From NCBI GenBank assembly GCA_041305345.1, contig JBFYLP010000006.1:372001-436000 (forward strand): DNA of 64,000 nucleotides, in the 5' to 3' direction. A program made the translations under genes and the position numbers. Shown piece by piece: positions 28,105 to 36,141 of this stretch (positions are counted from its first letter, which is position 1; each line of letters starts with the position of its first letter). Origin of the DNA: JACRGC01 sp041305345 (lineage in GTDB: Archaea > Micrarchaeota > Micrarchaeia > Norongarragalinales > SBBD01). A model generated the notes under the pieces. That model saw nothing but the letters and a program-made list of their open reading frames with translations, did not search any database and was not told where the DNA came from.

Positions 28105-28340
28105 TTCTCCGCACCTTTTATGGTAAAGTAGAGGAAGGATACCCCAAAACCAACTAATAGGTCTAGTAAGAAGTTAATTGGATAAAGAACGGGCTTGAGA
28201 TTGAAATTTGGCGGGTAAGACTCATAAAAGAAGAACGGCAAGCCTAAAGCACTAAAATTACGGAAAACGAGGGGTATGAGGGAAAGCCCGATAAAAACCA
28301 CCAGCCCCCAGCCGAGGATATCTGTGAAGTTAAATTTCAT
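28101..28340 (-). CDS. small two-helix membrane protein, copy 2
   Basis: 79 residues with two hydrophobic helices (about 8-24 and 53-73), separated by an aromatic, Pro-rich loop (FFFYESYPPNFN). The shape resembles the 90-residue protein encoded just upstream, especially the second-helix pattern NFLLDLLVGFGVSFLYF against NLFIDLAFFYLFVCVL, so I regard them as paralogues. Start and stop are both coupled by ATGA overlaps to its neighbours. Function is unknown. Confidence 0.6.
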   Translation of the reverse strand: MKFNFTDILGWGLVVFIGLSLIPLVFRNFSALGLPFFFYESYPPNFNLKPVLYPINFLLDLLVGFGVSFLYFTIKGAEK

Positions 28341-28408
28341 TCAGCACCACCGGCTACAAGTCCTGTTTCAGCTTCCTTCTTGCTTTTAAACTCAGAAATG
28401 GCTTTCAT
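28337..28408 (-). pseudogene. 23-codon Pcc1-like N-terminal remnant
   Basis: A tiny frame starting MKAISEFKSKKEAETG resembles the first ~20 residues of the downstream Pcc1-like protein (MKATFEIEFKDKEEAGNA). It starts in an ATGA overlap with the stop of the 90-residue membrane protein and ends in an ATGA overlap with the start of the 79-residue one. It therefore sits exactly where a pcc1 copy would be in a duplicated membrane protein plus pcc1 unit. It is probably a decayed copy, possibly still translated as a coupling peptide. Confidence 0.5.
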
Positions 28409-28677
28409 GCTGATCCTTCCTTTTTCCCAATTAATTGATGAAGCACACAGACGAACAAGTAGAAGAATGCCAAATCAATAAAAAGGTTGGCAAAATCCCA
28501 GGATTCCGAATGCGGGATGGACGGGCTTCCTTGCGTAGAATGGAAAGCGAGTGGAAAACCGGCCAAATCCAGTGGCGCAGACACGGCCAGCGTCCAATCC
28601 AGATAGGTCACGATGACAAACAGGGCTGCAAACATCGCGAGTTTTGCCTTCGTTGGCCTAAATGGGCTCAGGTCCAT
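28405..28677 (-). CDS. small two-helix membrane protein, copy 1
   Basis: 90 residues with two hydrophobic helices (about 12-33 and 62-83), joined by a Ser/Pro-rich outer loop. It is similar in layout to the 79-residue protein that follows. Its stop overlaps the start of a 23-codon Pcc1-like frame. The four frames 28677-27856 are packed without gaps and are surely cotranscribed. Function is unknown. Confidence 0.6.
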   Translation of the reverse strand: MDLSPFRPTKAKLAMFAALFVIVTYLDWTLAVSAPLDLAGFPLAFHSTQGSPSIPHSESWDFANLFIDLAFFYLFVCVLHQLIGKKEGSA

Positions 28678-28692
28678 TAAATCCCCTTTTCC

Positions 28693-30576
28693 TTAAGCAG
28701 CAGCCCCAGCTGGTTGCTGCATCTTCTTCCTGACATCCACATCCTCCTTGCACTTGGGGCAGGTGTATACAAACGTGCCCTCCTTTATCTTGATGCTTGG
28801 CGAGCAGTTTGCGCACATTCCAGTCCCGCAATACGGGCAGAAGATGATTTTGGAGTTCTTCGAATGGCAGGTGGGGCAGCCCATTCCCTTCTCGGCTTCT
28901 ATCTTTACGAAGGCAATGTCCGTCTTCACCTCCGGTTTCCCGCTTGCATCAGCAATGTCGGTAAGCTGGGATAGGACGCTTGATTTGGGGCTGCTTGCTG
29001 CCCCTTCCTTATTCTCGGGCGCCTTCTCGCCAAGCAGATCCTCGAATGACAGTTCCGCTTTCCCTGCTGGCATTGAAGATGCGGCCTTTGGCGGCGCAAC
29101 CGAAAGGTTCTCCTTGATGCCATCGGACTTGTTCGCCTTGAGCTGGGTATAAACATCGCTTACCAGCAGATCAAAGTTTTCCTGCTGCGCGGTATCATTG
29201 GAGGCAAACACGCTTACATTACTGGGCGCTTCCGCAGGTTCGCCGCCCTTCATCATATACCGCCGGTGAATTACGGCTCCGGGAGGAAGCTGCGCTTGCT
29301 GCATTTGCACTGCCTGGTACATCCTATGCTGGCCGGCAACAGGCTTAACCTGCAAGGGCTTATCCAGCACATCCTTTGGCAGAATCTCAGTTAGGATCAA
29401 TTCGGCCTGCGCTTCCTCGGCCTTCCGCTTCTGTTCCTCAAGCAGCTTCGGATCCGACTTGAATTTCGATTCCCCCTCCTCCTTTACCTCCCTTTTGGGT
29501 ATCTCCAGGGGCTGATCCTTCATTATTTCGGACTTCATTCCAAGCAGCGCCTCGTTCTCGCCTTCTGCAAGCGGAATTGGCTTCCTTGGCCGCGGAATCA
29601 TTTCGGGGGTCAGTGGCTCCTCGTCCTTCCTGTTTGCGATGTCCTTCTTGATGTCCTCGATGCTCCTTTCAGGTCCTCTTGGAAGCACATTTTCCTGCTT
29701 TGCATCATCCCGGATTTTTTGAATTGCCTCACTTGCTTGGGGTTTTTGGGGTTCCAGCTTCCTTTCCGCAACCTTCGCCTCCTCCTTTTTCCCGCTAAGG
29801 ATATCCCCAACCATGCCCATGAAGCCCTTCCTGGTCGCATTTTCCTCAGGCTTCAGAGCAATTTGGATTCCAGGCGGAGCTGCTTTTTGTTCTGCTAGGG
29901 CAACAGATGGGATCCGCTCCATTTGGGGTTTTGCGATTGGCTTCCTTGGCTGGAAGGGAACTGGCATTGCCTTCGTCTTCTTCATTTCATCCAATTCCAC
30001 CCGGCTTTCCCTCTTCCCTGAAAGCATCCCCATTATCGAGCTGAAAATATTGTCCTGCTTCGAAAGCTGCACCGCCTCTTCCGATACTAGCTGCACCTGC
30101 TCCTTCCTTAGCTTATCGAGAAGTTCCTTCTTCCGCTCCCCGCTCTTATCCCGGATGTCCGACCCTTGCCTGTTGCCGACAATCCGCTCGTATACCTCCT
30201 TTTCCTGCTCCGGTCGGTCAAGGGTTTTTGTGATCTGTATGCTAATTGGCCTATCAACCGGCACGCCAACTGTCAGGAATTCGGGCTTCGAGAATATGAA
30301 GTACAGCTTGAGGAAAACGAACGATAGGAGGAAAAGCATGAATGCGATTATGGGATAGATCCCATTGCCGCCAAGCACCTCGAGCTTGTCGTCATAGAAG
30401 AAATCAATCGTGAGCGCAGAAATGGTCATCATCGCCCCGGATACGACCCCGGTGCCGAGCTTTTGCTCAAGCGGAAGCAGTCTTATCTCCGGGTAAGTAA
30501 GCCTTAGGAGCAGGTACCCTAAGGTGACGGAGCCCGCGATGTAAAACGCATAGAACGCATAGGAGAGCAAATCCAT
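28693..30576 (-). CDS. membrane protein with long charged linker and C-terminal zinc ribbons
   Basis: About 627 residues. Three N-terminal helices (about 5-25, 47-67 and 78-98) are followed by a very long Lys/Glu/Pro/Gln-rich, probably disordered and coiled region (about 110-550). A C-terminal treble of CxxC pairs (CPTCHSKNSK, CPYCGTGMCANC, CPKCKED) would bind two zincs on the cytoplasmic side. Recurrent IFSSIMGMLSGKRE and GMVGDILSGKKEE motifs look like short linear binding sites. ATG 30576 is chosen because a TATA box (30598-30608, minus strand) lies ~26 bases before it; a longer in-frame start at 30621 would lie upstream of that TATA. Function is unknown, perhaps a membrane scaffold. Confidence 0.65.
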   Translation of the reverse strand: MDLLSYAFYAFYIAGSVTLGYLLLRLTYPEIRLLPLEQKLGTGVVSGAMMTISALTIDFFYDDKLEVLGGNGIYPIIAFMLFLLSFVFLKLYFIFSKPEFLTVGVPVDRPISIQITKTLDRPEQEKEVYERIVGNRQGSDIRDKSGERKKELLDKLRKEQVQLVSEEAVQLSKQDNIFSSIMGMLSGKRESRVELDEMKKTKAMPVPFQPRKPIAKPQMERIPSVALAEQKAAPPGIQIALKPEENATRKGFMGMVGDILSGKKEEAKVAERKLEPQKPQASEAIQKIRDDAKQENVLPRGPERSIEDIKKDIANRKDEEPLTPEMIPRPRKPIPLAEGENEALLGMKSEIMKDQPLEIPKREVKEEGESKFKSDPKLLEEQKRKAEEAQAELILTEILPKDVLDKPLQVKPVAGQHRMYQAVQMQQAQLPPGAVIHRRYMMKGGEPAEAPSNVSVFASNDTAQQENFDLLVSDVYTQLKANKSDGIKENLSVAPPKAASSMPAGKAELSFEDLLGEKAPENKEGAASSPKSSVLSQLTDIADASGKPEVKTDIAFVKIEAEKGMGCPTCHSKNSKIIFCPYCGTGMCANCSPSIKIKEGTFVYTCPKCKEDVDVRKKMQQPAGAAA

Positions 30577-30597
30577 GAATAGACGAAAGGATAGGAC

Positions 30598-30608
30598 ATT
30601 TAAATAAA
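30598..30608 (-). promoter_or_regulatory. TATA box of the zinc-ribbon membrane-protein gene
   Basis: Minus-strand TTTATTTAAAT is centred ~26 bases before ATG 30576, so the transcript should be leaderless from that codon. Confidence 0.5.
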
Positions 30609-30670
30609 TTGGGGTAGACATAATAATCGAAGTATTGCCTTATTCGATTTGTGATTCCCGGTGATGTTTG

Positions 30671-31972
30671 ATGGAGCAAGGATTTGCCGACATTGATGGA
30701 CTTTTCAAGGAAGGGATGGAAGGGAAGGCGGTTTCCATCAGGGGATGGGTGCACCGGAAGCGCACCTCTGGCGGGATGCTTTTCCTGATAGTCCGCGATT
30801 CAACGGACATAATCCAGGTCGCAGTGAAGAAGGACAAGGTGGATGGGAAGGAATTTACGGCTGCAGAAAAAGCACTGATTGAAAGCGCTGTTGAAGTGAA
30901 GGGCATAATAAAAAAGGATGCCCGGGCCGTCAATGGTTTTGAGATGCAGGCAACAGAATTCCACGTATCCCATTCCGCACAGGCATTCCCAATTGCGAAG
31001 GACAACTCGCCCGAATTCCTCCTCGACATCAGGCACCTGTGGGTCCGGAGCAGGGAAATTACGGCGACAATGAAGGTCAAGGCGACCCTATTGGAAGGGG
31101 TTAGGGAGTATTTCAAGCAGGAGGGCTATTACGAAACAACTCCGCCCATCATCGTTTCGGGCGCAGTGGAAGGCGGAAGCACGCTATTCGAGATGGATTA
31201 TTTCGGGAAAAAAGCGTACCTGTCCCAGTCGGCACAGCTTTACTTGGAGGCGCTCATTTTCTCCCTTGGCAAAGTTTACGCAATTACCCCATCATTCCGG
31301 GCGGAAAAATCACGCACCCTTCGGCACCTTGCAGAGTACTGGCACGTAGAGGCCGAAGCCGCCCATGCAGACCTTGATGAAATGCTTCGAATCGAGGAGG
31401 GCCTGATTTCCCACATCTGCCAGAAGGCCGCAAGGGAGAATGCAAAAGAGCTTAAATTCCTTGGCCGCGAACCTTCCGAACTCAAGAAAATCGAGCCGCC
31501 ATTCGACCGCCTGAAATATGACGAGGCAATTGGAATAATCCAGAAAAAAAACCCCGTAATAAAATGGGGGGATGATTTGGGCACCGAGGATGAAAGGATT
31601 CTTACTGCAGAACGAAAAACCCCGGTGTTCATCACGCATTACCCCAAGCACATTAAAGCATTCTATATGAAGGAGGACCCGGAGAACCCAAAAGTCGTAA
31701 AATGCAACGACTGCCTCGCGCCCGAAGGTTTTGGGGAAGTCATCGGCGGCTCGCAGCGCGAGGATGATGTTGAAAAACTGATTGCCAGGCTGAAGGAGGA
31801 GAACACGGACCTTGACGCGTACGAATGGTACCTCGATTTGCGCAGGTACGGAAGCGTCCCGCACTCGGGTTTCGGATTGGGGATGGAGCGCATCGTCCGG
31901 TGGGTGTGCAAGCTCGAGCACATCCGCGACGCGATACCATTCCCTAGGGTAATGAACCGCTCATACCCGTAA
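30671..31972 (+). CDS. asnS: asparaginyl-tRNA synthetase
   Basis: Charges tRNA-Asn with asparagine. A class IIb synthetase of about 433 residues. The N-terminal OB fold (RGWVHRKRTSGGMLFLIVRD) binds the anticodon. The catalytic domain has GGSTLFEMDYFGKKAYLSQS, motif 2 (FRAEKSRTLRHLAEYWHVEA) and motif 3 (GFGLGMERIVRWV). The GGSTLF and AEYWHVEAE signatures favour Asn over Asp specificity, and a separate AspRS is encoded at 59065-60363. ATG 30671 has GGTGA upstream. It is divergent from the zinc-ribbon membrane protein. Confidence 0.9.
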   Translation: MEQGFADIDGLFKEGMEGKAVSIRGWVHRKRTSGGMLFLIVRDSTDIIQVAVKKDKVDGKEFTAAEKALIESAVEVKGIIKKDARAVNGFEMQATEFHVSHSAQAFPIAKDNSPEFLLDIRHLWVRSREITATMKVKATLLEGVREYFKQEGYYETTPPIIVSGAVEGGSTLFEMDYFGKKAYLSQSAQLYLEALIFSLGKVYAITPSFRAEKSRTLRHLAEYWHVEAEAAHADLDEMLRIEEGLISHICQKAARENAKELKFLGREPSELKKIEPPFDRLKYDEAIGIIQKKNPVIKWGDDLGTEDERILTAERKTPVFITHYPKHIKAFYMKEDPENPKVVKCNDCLAPEGFGEVIGGSQREDDVEKLIARLKEENTDLDAYEWYLDLRRYGSVPHSGFGLGMERIVRWVCKLEHIRDAIPFPRVMNRSYP

Positions 31973-32054
31973 ACACCAACAGACATTGGGCTCCCTCCCA
32001 CTAGAAACAAATATATTCCTTTCAATCCGTTTCATTTATGTGGAGGCTCGCAAG

Positions 32055-32942
32055 TTGAGCCAAGCGATGTTCGAGGATCTGTTCTCTGAAGAGCTGCAAT
32101 CGCTCCGCATCAAGTGCAGTTTCAACCGATTACTTTTCGGAACAATAATTGCATCCTCATTTGCTGCCCTGATTTTCTTTCTTTTTTCCCAAACCGAACC
32201 GTTCTTCAAATCGCTGATTTCCCTCGCAATCCTTTTTTTGCCTCCGTCGCTGCTCTATTTCCTCCTCGATTACTTGCACGATGGCAAGCTAAAGCAAATC
32301 GATGCTGAGCTTCCGGAGGCTCTCTTCCAGATCGCGGCATTCCCGCAAAACACATCGATGGAAAAAATAATCGAATCTGTTGCGGAAAAAAAGACGCCAT
32401 TGGGGAGGGAGTTCCTTAAGGCGCATAATTTGATCAAGGCGGGATTTGCGACAAGTGAAGCACTCGAAACGATCGGGAATGACAGCGGCTCTCCGCTTCT
32501 TAGGCGCTCCGTCTCGCTGATAATCCAGGCATACGAGTCGGGGAGCGATCTTGGCATCTGCATTAGCGAAATCGCTTCGGACATATTTGAGATGCAATCG
32601 CTCCGGAAGGAGGCATCTTCCTTGGCTGCGATGCAAAAATACACGCTGCTTGCTGGCAGCGGCGTGCTCATACCGCTTATCCTTGGGCTCCTGCTAGGCA
32701 TTGTCTCGAGCCTTCCGATGAGCGAGGATGCCACGCTTCAGGGCTTTGGCCACAATCACGCTTTGCTTTTGGCAATTGATGGGTCGATCCACGCATACCT
32801 CCTGATCCTTGCGGCCCTGTGTGCCATCTTCGTCGCATTTCAGGATGGGAAGATTAAAAAGGCTCCGGTCTATTTCTGTATGTTGCTCCCAAGCAGCCAA
32901 TTCGTTTTCCTCATAGTCAAGGGGGCAAATCCATTAGGGTGA
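32055..32942 (+). CDS. GspF/TadC-like membrane protein of a type II/IV secretion or pilus system
   Basis: About 295 residues with helices near 24-44 and 49-70, a cytoplasmic helical domain (about 80-195; QIAAFPQNTSMEKIIESV and GSDLGICISEIASDIFEM), then two or three C-terminal helices. This is the T2SSF fold of archaeal FlaJ/TadC-type inner-membrane platform proteins, though shorter than full FlaJ. No GspE-type ATPase lies beside it; the PINc-ATPase at 6054 is a different family. TTG 32055 with GGAGG upstream is the likely start, behind a TATA-like AAATATATTC near 32010. The stop overlaps the PAC2 frame region. Confidence 0.65.
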   Translation: MSQAMFEDLFSEELQSLRIKCSFNRLLFGTIIASSFAALIFFLFSQTEPFFKSLISLAILFLPPSLLYFLLDYLHDGKLKQIDAELPEALFQIAAFPQNTSMEKIIESVAEKKTPLGREFLKAHNLIKAGFATSEALETIGNDSGSPLLRRSVSLIIQAYESGSDLGICISEIASDIFEMQSLRKEASSLAAMQKYTLLAGSGVLIPLILGLLLGIVSSLPMSEDATLQGFGHNHALLLAIDGSIHAYLLILAALCAIFVAFQDGKIKKAPVYFCMLLPSSQFVFLIVKGANPLG

Positions 32943-32947
32943 CGCAG

Positions 32948-33673
32948 ATGATAATTGAAATCCGTGAGACCGAGAAGGTAAAGCTCAAAAATGCCATCAT
33001 GATAGAGGGCTTCCCGGGAATTGGGATGATAGGCACCATTTCCGCATCATACCTAGCGGAAAAACTGGGGATGAGGATCGTTGGCTACATCTCAAGCTCC
33101 CACTTCCCGCCCATTGCCGCAATACACGATTACGTGCCGGTTTCCCCAGCTAGGATATACGCATCCGAAAAGCACAATTTGATCGTGCTGTTTTCCGAAT
33201 TCGTCATACCATCGGAAGTCGCATTCGCGCTCTCCCAAAGGATCCTTAAATATGCAAGGGAGAAGGGATGCAAGGAAGTATACTCGCTAGCCGGAATTGC
33301 TTCGGACACCCCCCAGGACAAGATTTTCGGCATCGGCTCCTCTCCGCAGATGGTTGAAAGGCTAAAGAAGGCGGGAGTGGAAGTGATAAAGGAAGGCGCA
33401 ACGCAGGGTGTGTCGGGCCTTTTGATTGCGGAATGCGCATCCGAGAAATTCCCAGCTGCAAACCTGCTTGTGCAGACCTCGCAGCCAATGGAACCCAAGG
33501 GTTCCGCAAAGCTCCTATCAAAACTCGCCGAGATCATAAAAGTCCCAATTGATGTGAAGCCCCTGGTCGCGGAGGGAGCGGTCATCGAGGACAAGATACG
33601 GACGAGCATGGAAAAGATAAAGACAATGCACACGAAATACAACGAGATGGGCGAGAACCCCGCCTACGCATAA
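32948..33673 (+). CDS. PAC2-family proteasome assembly chaperone
   Basis: About 241 residues with the PAC2/PbaB fold: IMIEGFPGIGMIGTISASYL near the N-terminus, then SSSHFPPIAAIHDYVP, and YSLAGIASDTPQDKIFGIGSS. Archaeal relatives chaperone 20S proteasome or related complex assembly. ATG 32948 is chosen, preceded by AGGGTGA; a GTG at 32939 overlaps the upstream stop. It is probably translated from the same message as the TadC-like gene. A G-rich palindromic element follows its stop. Confidence 0.85.
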   Translation: MIIEIRETEKVKLKNAIMIEGFPGIGMIGTISASYLAEKLGMRIVGYISSSHFPPIAAIHDYVPVSPARIYASEKHNLIVLFSEFVIPSEVAFALSQRILKYAREKGCKEVYSLAGIASDTPQDKIFGIGSSPQMVERLKKAGVEVIKEGATQGVSGLLIAECASEKFPAANLLVQTSQPMEPKGSAKLLSKLAEIIKVPIDVKPLVAEGAVIEDKIRTSMEKIKTMHTKYNEMGENPAYA

Positions 33674-33678
33674 GGCCC

Positions 33679-33729
33679 AAGGGGGCACATCCCCCTTAGT
33701 CCTTATCAGTTGCCCAAACCCCCTATTTG
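33679..33729 (-). repeat. degenerate copy of the CAAATT/G-palindrome element
   Basis: On the minus strand the segment starts CAAATAGGGGG, contains GGGCAACTGATAAGG, and ends in the palindrome AAGGGGGATGTGCCCCCTT (33697-33679). It matches, in order, the parts of the elements at 49561-49614 and 58073-58122. It lies between the convergent PAC2 and IPP isomerase genes and could also act as a bidirectional terminator hairpin. Confidence 0.5.
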
Positions 33730-33743
33730 AATCGCGAATCAAT

Positions 33744-33774
33744 CTGTGATTTGCTCCTGGCCCCTCCCAATTTG
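33744..33774 (-). repeat. partial second copy of the CAAATT element
   Basis: Minus-strand CAAATTGGGAGGGG followed by GGAGCAAATC matches the first half of the element at 49561-49614 (CAAATTAAGAGGGG, then GAGCAATC). A TGATTCG string occurs on both sides of this copy, like a target-site duplication. Confidence 0.4.
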
Positions 33775-33887
33775 TTTTACGAATCACATTCATACCGCCG
33801 CAATCCTGTCAGTTGCATTGCAAAAAAGGCGTAGGCTTATTTCCCAACTAGTAAATTTTTGCAGCAGCTTCCTTTGCAGCAACAATC

Positions 33888-34928
33888 TTAGCCGCATCCG
33901 CCCAAGCTTTCGCAGCCAGAACCGCAGCAGCCGCCCTGCAGCTTTGCCTTCCTCAAATCCGCAACTGTCTTGCTCCTTGTTAAGAACATAGCGATCCTAA
34001 GTTCATCCTTCCACGAGCTTATTTCCCTTTGCACTGCACGGACCCCAGCCTCATCCTGCGCCTTCAGGAATGGAAGCGCAGCTCCTGATAGCGATGCGCC
34101 AAGCCTTATTGCCTTTGCAGCATCAAGCCCATTCCGGACTCCTCCGCTTGCAACCAACGGAACCTTTACGGCCTTCGAGCATTCGATCAGGCACTCCGCA
34201 GTCGGATTCCCCCAGTCCCAGAAAGCAGCGCCTGCCTTCGCGCCCTTCCTGAAAAGCTCTATTGCGCTCCACGAGGTCCCGCCTACTCCGGATACGTCGA
34301 TGGCCGCAACTCCCGCATCCTCAAGCTCCTTTGCTACATTTGCGCTAATGCCAGCGCCGGTTTCCTTAGCGATCACGGGCACATCAAGGAAATCGCACGC
34401 CTTTGCGATTCCAGGAAGAACCCCGGCCCAGTCCTTGTCGCCCTCGTGCTGCACCGCCTCCTGCAGGGGGTTTAGATGGATGCATAGTGCATCCGCGCCT
34501 ATGGAAGAAACCAGCATTTCCACCTGCCTAGCCGTATATTTTTTTAGCTGGAATGCGCCGATATTGCCAAATAGCATGACTTTAGGTGCAACGTCCCTCA
34601 CATTAAATGTTTTCAGGAGCCCGGGCTTTTCCAGCATCGCACGCTGCGACCCCAGCCCCAGGGGGATGCCTTCCATTTCCGCTGCAACAGCAAGGTCGCG
34701 GTTTATCTTTCCGGCTTTTTCATAACCACCCGTCATCGAGGCAATCATCAACGGGGCTGAAAGCTTGCGCCCAAGGAAAGTGCAGCCAAGGTCAATTTCG
34801 TTAAGGTCCATTTCGGGAAGCGAATGATGCTCGAAACGCACGGCCTCAAAGCCATTAGGCTGCCTTGATTCGATCTTCTCCTTAAGTGCAATCTCCACGT
34901 GCTGAAGCTTCCTGTTCCCAATTCCCAT
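33888..34928 (-). CDS. fni: type 2 isopentenyl-diphosphate delta-isomerase
   Basis: The FMN- and NADPH-dependent enzyme that interconverts IPP and DMAPP. About 346 residues with a TIM barrel: SMTGGYEKAGKINRDLA, GLGSQRAMLEKP, HLNPLQEAVQHEGD (with the catalytic Gln) and VIAKETGAGIS. The C-terminus is odd: after the barrel it ends GGCCGSGCESLGGCG, four Cys in fifteen residues, looking like a metal-binding or redox tail. The 16 codons after the stop are also Cys-rich. It is the last gene of the leftward cluster mvaD, kinase-like gene, phosphomevalonate kinase, fni. ATG 34928 is chosen over GTG 34937. Confidence 0.9.
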   Translation of the reverse strand: MGIGNRKLQHVEIALKEKIESRQPNGFEAVRFEHHSLPEMDLNEIDLGCTFLGRKLSAPLMIASMTGGYEKAGKINRDLAVAAEMEGIPLGLGSQRAMLEKPGLLKTFNVRDVAPKVMLFGNIGAFQLKKYTARQVEMLVSSIGADALCIHLNPLQEAVQHEGDKDWAGVLPGIAKACDFLDVPVIAKETGAGISANVAKELEDAGVAAIDVSGVGGTSWSAIELFRKGAKAGAAFWDWGNPTAECLIECSKAVKVPLVASGGVRNGLDAAKAIRLGASLSGAALPFLKAQDEAGVRAVQREISSWKDELRIAMFLTRSKTVADLRKAKLQGGCCGSGCESLGGCG

Positions 34929-34964
34929 AAGTCTCACTTCATCGGTTATGATTTTGGGCCATTT

Positions 34965-36137
34965 TTAAGCGTTGGTTTTGAGCATCTTTTCGACAGTTGC
35001 AGAAGATTCCCTCGCTGCCCCCGTTGAACCGAATTTCACTTCCAGAATGCGCAATTTCAGGGATTTCCAGAATTTTTCCAATTTTTTTGCATCATTTTCA
35101 TTCAAGCATATTGCGGCAATCGAGTCCCCCCCTCCCGCACCTGGCAATTTGCACACATACGCGCCCTTTGGCAACGATAGCTGTATGAGCCTGGTAAATT
35201 CCGCGCTTTCAACCTGCGCCTTCGCCAATTCGCCAAGCTTCTTAGTCAGCAATCTCGCATCATCGAAATGCGCCTTGAATTGCTGGAGGGCGATGGCTTT
35301 GTTAATCGGGATTTGGCTCAAATTGTCAATTGCCTCCACATTGGCATCATTGATTTCGGCCATCATCCCAAAGTATGTTTTCTTTTCCTTTTTCTTCAGC
35401 TCCGAAACCTTCCCAACCATTTCGGAGGTTGAGGCGGAAACGTTGGTGAACGCAAGCACCGGAATGAAATATTTCGGAAGGGAAACCGGCTCGATGGAAT
35501 AGTCCCATTCGCCCTCAATTGATTTCGCGAACGATTTTCCGGTTTGTTTTTGCATCCGGTCAATTATTTCGGGAGAATACCTCGAATATTTGACATTTCC
35601 ATATACTGCTGCTGCAATGTCGAATCCGCTGCCCGCCTTCCCCTGCGCCTGCGAATGCGAGAGCTGGGAGAGGTTGTTGAGGATGATTTTGCCTTTCTCG
35701 TTTTCAACATTTATTCCATTTGCACCCAAAATCGCCGCGACCGCTGCCACCGTAACCGCTGCGGAGCTTCCAAGACCGGTTTTCTTATTCCCGGTTCCAA
35801 AAGCGGCATCGGATATGGTCGCCAATTTAAAACCCGGAATTTTCCATTTCTTTCCTTGCAAATATTTTATGCAATTTTGTGCTGCTGAAATGACGAATTT
35901 CGCCTTTTGAATTGAATCAGAAGGTGCATGAACTAATAGTTTCCCTTTCTCAATTTTTCCACTCAATTTTACTCCTAACTGCGGAATCTTGAAAATAACC
36001 GTTTGACTTTTGCCCTCCTCGCATTTCGCATAAACCCGCTTGTCAACTACGGTAACAAGCGAAACGTTCCCCTTCTCAAGCACGGAATAGCCCCCCAGCC
36101 AGAGTATTTTTCCGGGCGCGGATGCATAGTAGACCAT
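34965..36137 (-). CDS. mvaK2: phosphomevalonate kinase (GHMP family)
   Basis: Phosphorylates mevalonate 5-phosphate to the diphosphate. About 390 residues, the long eukaryote/Sulfolobus-type (ERG8-like) form: ASAPGKILWLGGYSVLEKG at the N-terminus, the GHMP loop TGLGSSAAVTVAAVAA, HSQAQGKAGSGFDIAAAVYG, and LPGAGGGDSIAAIC. These match phosphomevalonate kinase better than other GHMP kinases. The start overlaps or abuts the upstream kinase-like gene; ATG 36137 is preferred because GGAGGAAAG lies at a proper distance. Its presence beside a true diphosphomevalonate decarboxylase indicates the classical pathway. Confidence 0.88.
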   Translation of the reverse strand: MVYYASAPGKILWLGGYSVLEKGNVSLVTVVDKRVYAKCEEGKSQTVIFKIPQLGVKLSGKIEKGKLLVHAPSDSIQKAKFVISAAQNCIKYLQGKKWKIPGFKLATISDAAFGTGNKKTGLGSSAAVTVAAVAAILGANGINVENEKGKIILNNLSQLSHSQAQGKAGSGFDIAAAVYGNVKYSRYSPEIIDRMQKQTGKSFAKSIEGEWDYSIEPVSLPKYFIPVLAFTNVSASTSEMVGKVSELKKKEKKTYFGMMAEINDANVEAIDNLSQIPINKAIALQQFKAHFDDARLLTKKLGELAKAQVESAEFTRLIQLSLPKGAYVCKLPGAGGGDSIAAICLNENDAKKLEKFWKSLKLRILEVKFGSTGAARESSATVEKMLKTNA

Positions 36138-36141
36138 CGAA

